21,129 nucleotides of DNA from Veillonella sp. GTDB lineage: Bacteria > Bacillota > Negativicutes > Veillonellales > Veillonellaceae. Below are positions 16,750 through 21,129 of the stretch, one piece after another (within the stretch, counting starts at the first letter, position 1; each line of letters starts with the position of its first letter). The notes under the pieces were generated by a model. That model had not been told where the DNA came from, did not search any database, and worked only from the letters and a program-made list of their open reading frames with translations. Where the stretch lies: positions 1 through 21,129 of the forward strand of contig NZ_DXLG01000018.1 of the NCBI RefSeq assembly GCF_019414865.1, read 5' to 3'. The position numbers and the translations under genes are program-made.

Positions 16750-19700
16750 TTAGTCGTGATTTTTTTTGCGGTTTGTGAACAAACCAGGTCCAAGTGTTTC
16801 AATGATGATGAACAACATTGGAATGATAAAGATACCAAACAATGTTGCTGTTGTCATCCCTGCTACTACTGTAATACCCATGGATGTTCGAGCACCAGAA
16901 CCAGCACCAGAAGACAATGCCAATGGCAATACACCAAGGATAAACGCAAAGGATGTCATCAAGATTGGACGTAAACGAATTTTTGCAGCTTCGATAGCGG
17001 CATCAACAACGTTCATGCCACGTTCGTCAACACGGATTTTAGCATACTCAATGATAAGAATCGCATTTTTTGCGGCCAAACCAACAAGTGTCAAAAGACC
17101 GATCTGCATGTAAATATCATTAGCTAAGGAATATCTGCCTGTGAAGTTCAACAAGAATGGAACTAAAGAAGCACCAATCATACCAGATGGTACGGAGAAC
17201 AATACGGCAAATGGAACCTTCCAGGATTCATATAAAGCAGCCAAGATTAAGAATACGAATACTAGACCTAAACCAAGAATCAACATAGTTTGAGAACCAG
17301 CTTTCAATTCTTCACGAGATTGACCTGCCCAGTCATATGTATAACCAGCTGGTAATGTTTTAGCTGCCGCCTCTTTCAATGCATTAATCGCGTCACCAGA
17401 GGAGTAACCATTCGCTTGAGAACCACCAATTTGTACAGCCATCGCATTATCAAAACGAGTAATACTAGACGGAGTACCTGTTTGTTCCTTCGTAATATAG
17501 TTAGAAACTGGAACCATGAGGCCCTTACTATTACGAACAGCCAACATATTAAGCTGATCTGCATTTTGACGGTATGCATCTTCAGCTTGAACCACTACTT
17601 TATAGTTTTTACCATATGTAGTGAAGTCATTAACTTGAATACTACCATAGAAACCTTGCAATGTAGTAAAGATATCAGCTAATGCCACACCATCTTGAGC
17701 CGCTTTTTCACGGTTCACATCAAATTGTAAGGATGGTGTAGATGTATCAAATGTAGTGTAAATAGATTGAATTGCTGGACTCTTACGAGCTTCTGCTAAG
17801 AATTCATTAGCACGTTCCGCCATAACTTGTGGGCTGTCACCAGCTTTGTTAATAAGGTACATGCTGAAACCACCAGTAGCACCTAAACCTGGAATAGATG
17901 GTGGATTCAAAGCAACTACAGTTGCTTCTGGTACCTTTTCTGCAGCAAAGCCAAATGTTTGACCAACCATTGCATTAATAGATGTTGCTTGAGTTGTACG
18001 ATACTTCCAGTCAGACATAGTAGCAAAGATTACACCAGCACTAGATTTTTGACCACCACCTAAAAGGTCAAAGCCTGCTACAGTAAACACAGATTGGAAT
18101 AATTGCTCATCTTTTGGCTTTTCAAGATCATTTTTACCTTCCAAGAAAGAGGCAATTTTTTCAAGTGTTGCCATAGTACGCTCAGATGTGGCACCTGGCG
18201 GCTCATTAACAGCAATCATGTAATAACCGCTATCCTCTGCAGGTACAAAGGATGTTGGTAAGAAATGGAATACTAAACCAGTACCACCAGCAAAGATTAA
18301 CAATGCAATAACAGTTAAGCTCAAACGATGGCTTAAACGAGCCAATTGGATACCATACCAATTGCTGAAACGTTCTAGGCCTGCATTGAATTTGTTTAAC
18401 TGACGATGTACCCAATCTTCACGCTCTTTAGGTGTGTGAGGTTTTAACATCGTAGCACATAGTGCTGGTGTTAATACAAGGGCAACAATCGCAGAAATAA
18501 CAACAGATACAGCGATTGTTAAAGCAAACTGTTTGTAAAGAATACCTGTCATACCACCCATGAAGGCAACTGGTACGAATACCGCTACCAATACAAAGGC
18601 GATACCAATTACAGGGCCTTGTACATTTTCCATCGCTTTAATAGCCGCCTCTTTCGAAGGTAAGCCATTATATTTTAATTCATACTCTACCGCTTCTACT
18701 ACTACGATAGCATCATCAACAACGAGGCCGATTGCCAATACCATGGCAAATAATGTTAACGTATTGATAGAGAAATCAAGTAATACGAAAGCCCCAAATG
18801 TACCAAGCAAGGATACTGGTACGGCAATCATAGGAATGATCGTAGATCTCCAAGATTGTAGGAACACATATACTACGATGAGAACGAGTAATAATGCTTC
18901 TACAAACGTATGCTCTACCTCATTAATGGAAGCACTTACGAATTTAGTATTATCTACAACTACGTTATATTGCATATCTGGTGGGAAAGATTTAGATTGT
19001 TCATCTAGTACCTTCTTAACATTCGCAATAGTTTCTAATGCATTCGCATCATTTTGAAGAGAAATAGCAAAACCTGCTACCTCTTTATGCGCGGACTTAG
19101 CAATAAAGTCATACCCTTTAGCACCAATTTGAATGCGAGCAACATCTTTTAGATGCAATACCTTGCCATTAGAGCTTTTAATAGCAATGTTACCAAATTG
19201 TTCAGGTGTTACAAGACGACCTTCAATTTTGATAGGATATTGAAATGCTTGTTCCCCATTAGTAGGATTTTGACCAACTGTACCTGCCGCAGCCTGTAAG
19301 TTTTGTCCCTTAATAGCTGCAGTCACTTCAGAAATGGTAACACCAAGATTTTGCATCTTCGCTGGATCTAACCAAATGCGCATAGCATAGTCGGAACCGA
19401 ACTCTTGTACAGAACCGACACCCTTAATGGCTTTAATAGCATCCATCATATAGTTGGTACCATAGTTCTTTAAGAATGTAGAATCATAAGTACCATCAGG
19501 TGAGTTCAAGGAGAATACCATAGCCATATCACCAGAAGATTTAGTAGTTGTAACACCAACTGCTTGTACCTCTGCAGGTAATTGAGCAAGTGCTGCTTGT
19601 ACACGGTTTTGTGTATTAACCGTATCCATATCGGCATCTGTGCCTTGATTGAACTGAACAGTCAAAGAGTAGCTACCGTTACTAGAGCTACTAGATGTCA

Positions 19701-19932
19701 TATAGTCCATATCTTGTACGCCTACAATTTGTGTTTCAATAACACTGGCCACTGTATCATTTACAACTTGAGCTGTTGCACCAGTATAAGCAGTATTTAC
19801 ACGAACTGTAGGTGGAGAAATTTGTGGATATCGAGCTATCGGGAGGTTCATCATAGAAATGAGACCTACCAAGGTAATAACAATGGCTATTACGATGGCA
19901 AAGATAGGTCGATTAATAAAGAATTTCGACAC
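16750..19932 (-). CDS. RND efflux permease, AcrB/HAE1 family
   Basis: Inner-membrane proton-driven pump that takes substrates from periplasm or membrane and passes them through an adaptor to an outer-membrane channel. It has 1060 residues with the standard layout: TM1 at about 9-29, porter and docking loops about 40-340, TM2-6, a second large loop and TM8-12. Proton-relay residues are D406 and D407 (GLVVDDAIV), K955 (GLAAKNAIL) and the downstream RLRP arginine. The porter loop PPSIPGLG before TGGF is recognisable. The start codon is GTG with AAGGGGG about 8 bases upstream, 14 bases after the adaptor stop. Hydrophobic drugs, dyes or detergents are likely substrates, but the sequence does not tell which. 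It is named acrB or mexB in relatives; I leave the symbol open. Confidence 0.96.
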   Translation of the reverse strand: MSKFFINRPIFAIVIAIVITLVGLISMMNLPIARYPQISPPTVRVNTAYTGATAQVVNDTVASVIETQIVGVQDMDYMTSSSSSNGSYSLTVQFNQGTDADMDTVNTQNRVQAALAQLPAEVQAVGVTTTKSSGDMAMVFSLNSPDGTYDSTFLKNYGTNYMMDAIKAIKGVGSVQEFGSDYAMRIWLDPAKMQNLGVTISEVTAAIKGQNLQAAAGTVGQNPTNGEQAFQYPIKIEGRLVTPEQFGNIAIKSSNGKVLHLKDVARIQIGAKGYDFIAKSAHKEVAGFAISLQNDANALETIANVKKVLDEQSKSFPPDMQYNVVVDNTKFVSASINEVEHTFVEALLLVLIVVYVFLQSWRSTIIPMIAVPVSLLGTFGAFVLLDFSINTLTLFAMVLAIGLVVDDAIVVVEAVEYELKYNGLPSKEAAIKAMENVQGPVIGIAFVLVAVFVPVAFMGGMTGILYKQFALTIAVSVVISAIVALVLTPALCATMLKPHTPKEREDWVHRQLNKFNAGLERFSNWYGIQLARLSHRLSLTVIALLIFAGGTGLVFHFLPTSFVPAEDSGYYMIAVNEPPGATSERTMATLEKIASFLEGKNDLEKPKDEQLFQSVFTVAGFDLLGGGQKSSAGVIFATMSDWKYRTTQATSINAMVGQTFGFAAEKVPEATVVALNPPSIPGLGATGGFSMYLINKAGDSPQVMAERANEFLAEARKSPAIQSIYTTFDTSTPSLQFDVNREKAAQDGVALADIFTTLQGFYGSIQVNDFTTYGKNYKVVVQAEDAYRQNADQLNMLAVRNSKGLMVPVSNYITKEQTGTPSSITRFDNAMAVQIGGSQANGYSSGDAINALKEAAAKTLPAGYTYDWAGQSREELKAGSQTMLILGLGLVFVFLILAALYESWKVPFAVLFSVPSGMIGASLVPFLLNFTGRYSLANDIYMQIGLLTLVGLAAKNAILIIEYAKIRVDERGMNVVDAAIEAAKIRLRPILMTSFAFILGVLPLALSSGAGSGARTSMGITVVAGMTTATLFGIFIIPMLFIIIETLGPGLFTNRKKNHD

Positions 19933-19946
19933 GATCTAGCCCCCTT

Positions 19947-21074
19947 CTATTTTGTAGCTTTTAATTGTTCTTTAGAAAGTAATTTTGCATTAACCTTCGC
20001 ACCGTTTTTAACCTTAGTCAAACCATCAACGATGATTGTATCTCCAGGCGCTAAACCGGCTTTAATAATTGTATCGCTACCACTTGTACCGCCAACTTCA
20101 ACACTTTTTTGTTCTACTACACCATCAGCATTTACAACAAAGATAAAGTTTTTATCCATGATTTGAAGAATAGCGCGACTAGGAACAAGAATAGCGTTTT
20201 TAAGTTTTTGACCAGGAGAAATTACTGTAGCAAACATATTTGGCAACAACAAATGATCAGGATTTGGGAAAGATGCTTTCAACACAAGCTTACCTGTTGA
20301 TTGATCAAGACTTTTTGCGGCTTGAACAATAGAACCAGGTTGATTATACGTTTCGCCATCAGCAAGTTTTAACTGAATATTTGGACCATTGGAATCATCG
20401 CCAGTTGGGTTTTTCATGAAGTCAAGATATTCTTGCTCTGTCATACTAAATTCAACAAAGATAGGATCGATAGAATCAATAGTTACTAATGTTGTAGAAC
20501 CTGCTTGTACAAATGTGCCCATATCGATATCATCCATACGTAATGTACCAGAATATGGTGCATATACCATTGTATCGCCTAAGTTATCTTGAGCAATTTT
20601 TACGGATGCTTCGTATGCTTCATAAGCTGCCTTAGCTTGTTCTGCAGTGCTACGTTGTGTATCTACACGTTGTTGCGCAATAGCATCTTGTTGAGCTAAT
20701 GTTTCATAACGATTAAGGTCTACTTCAGCATTTTTATAGTTTGCATTAGCTTGAGCAGCTTGTGCTTCAGCATTGGCAAGAGTAGCTTCGTATTGACGAG
20801 AATCGATACGATATAATGGCTGACCAGCTACAACTTGCTCCCCGCCTTTAACATATTTTTCAACTACGTAACCACTTACACGAGCATGTACAGCTACAGA
20901 GTTTTCTGCAACTACTGTACCAGCATAGGTTTGGTTTACCTGTGCATCACTTGCAGTAATTTTGTATGCATTGACACTCACATCGCCTGCTTGCTGTTGA
21001 TTACTGCCACAACCAGCAACCATTACAGCGGATACAACGAGAGCCGCTAACATACGGGAATAACGGAACTTCAT
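19947..21074 (-). CDS. RND efflux periplasmic adaptor lipoprotein
   Basis: Membrane fusion protein linking the RND permease to an outer-membrane channel. It has 375 residues. An N-terminal signal with basic MKFRYSR and a hydrophobic core ends in the lipobox VAGC, so Cys22 should be lipidated after cleavage. The lipoyl half-motif around VHARVSGYV (62-70) is followed by an alpha-helical hairpin at about 93-166, rich in Ala, Gln and Glu, then the second lipoyl half (APYSGTLRMDDIDMGTFV), the beta-barrel and the membrane-proximal domain. In the hairpin tip, R122 and L126 of the channel-contact RxxxLxxxxxxS pattern are kept, but the Ser position is Ala133. The ATG is preceded by AAAGGAG. The first 55 bases of the window edge upstream show no convincing promoter or operator. 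Confidence 0.95.
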   Translation of the reverse strand: MKFRYSRMLAALVVSAVMVAGCGSNQQQAGDVSVNAYKITASDAQVNQTYAGTVVAENSVAVHARVSGYVVEKYVKGGEQVVAGQPLYRIDSRQYEATLANAEAQAAQANANYKNAEVDLNRYETLAQQDAIAQQRVDTQRSTAEQAKAAYEAYEASVKIAQDNLGDTMVYAPYSGTLRMDDIDMGTFVQAGSTTLVTIDSIDPIFVEFSMTEQEYLDFMKNPTGDDSNGPNIQLKLADGETYNQPGSIVQAAKSLDQSTGKLVLKASFPNPDHLLLPNMFATVISPGQKLKNAILVPSRAILQIMDKNFIFVVNADGVVEQKSVEVGGTSGSDTIIKAGLAPGDTIIVDGLTKVKNGAKVNAKLLSKEQLKATK

Positions 21075-21129
21075 TATCTGTACTCCTTTACACGAAACTA
21101 ATCATCTATGTGTCATAATTACATATATA

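Noticed and set aside
18560..20166. Plus-strand frames of 165 and 194 codons opposite the RND genes
   Set aside because: Low-complexity Thr/Asn/Ser-rich translations antisense to well-conserved efflux genes; typical shadow frames.
21075..21129. Possible operator (ATGT...ACAT arms) and promoter upstream of the adaptor gene
   Set aside because: Only four-base arms match, no convincing -10/-35 pair is seen, and the window ends here, so nothing can be supported.
1..21129. Mobile elements, CRISPR arrays, toxin-antitoxin pairs, phage or defence genes
   Set aside because: None of the frames resembles a transposase, integrase, Cas or defence protein, no direct-repeat arrays are visible, and gene density and codon style are uniform.

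Overview
The window is ordinary housekeeping chromosome from a low-GC bacterium. All 16 protein genes lie on the minus strand, packed tightly and separated by a few intrinsic terminators. The mixture points to a diderm Firmicute (Negativicutes, most likely Veillonella; this is inference from gene content and protein style, not a database match). The Firmicute side is shown by the phoH-ybeY-era-recO neighbourhood, a family II (Mn-dependent) pyrophosphatase, pcrA-ligA and gatCAB. The outer-membrane side is shown by an RND efflux permease with a lipoprotein adaptor. I see no tRNA, rRNA, CRISPR array, insertion sequence, phage gene or other transfer sign, and no gene-free stretch longer than about 160 bases.

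Layout in the direction of transcription (from high to low coordinates). (1) 21074-16750: two-gene RND pump operon (adaptor lipoprotein, then an AcrB/HAE1-type permease with a GTG start), closed by a strong terminator at 16684-16718. No outer-membrane channel gene is present. (2) 16594-15653: ppaC alone, with its own promoter and terminator. (3) 15548-11329: pcrA then ligA, a DNA repair/replication pair. (4) 11253-8046: gatC-gatA-gatB, the tRNA-dependent amidotransferase, with a very good promoter (TTGAAA, 17 bp, TATAAT) and a terminator at 7963-8000. (5) 7880-42: a small membrane protein of unknown function, a DUF4080-type B12-binding-like radical SAM protein, a YtqA/YhcC-type radical SAM protein, phoH, ybeY, era, a CNNM/CorC-type membrane protein and recO, closed by a perfect 14-bp hairpin at 3-34. 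At least three internal promoters with extended -10 boxes can be read in this last block, so it is probably a chain of overlapping transcription units rather than one operon.

How the genes work together: ybeY and era act on 16S rRNA and 30S maturation, and phoH is their usual partner. gatCAB makes Gln-tRNA(Gln) and/or Asn-tRNA(Asn). pcrA, ligA and recO serve DNA repair. ppaC removes the pyrophosphate made by synthesis reactions. The RND pair exports drugs or other toxic compounds across the double envelope. The least understood parts are the small membrane protein and the two radical SAM genes upstream of phoH. I did not find an obviously new multi-gene system here. The observations in Part 2 are small departures from family norms and regulatory details.

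Several start codons are set here from ribosome-binding sites and family length: gatC at 11253, era at 3018, the CNNM protein at 2064 and the small membrane protein at 7880, each shorter than the longest possible reading frame.
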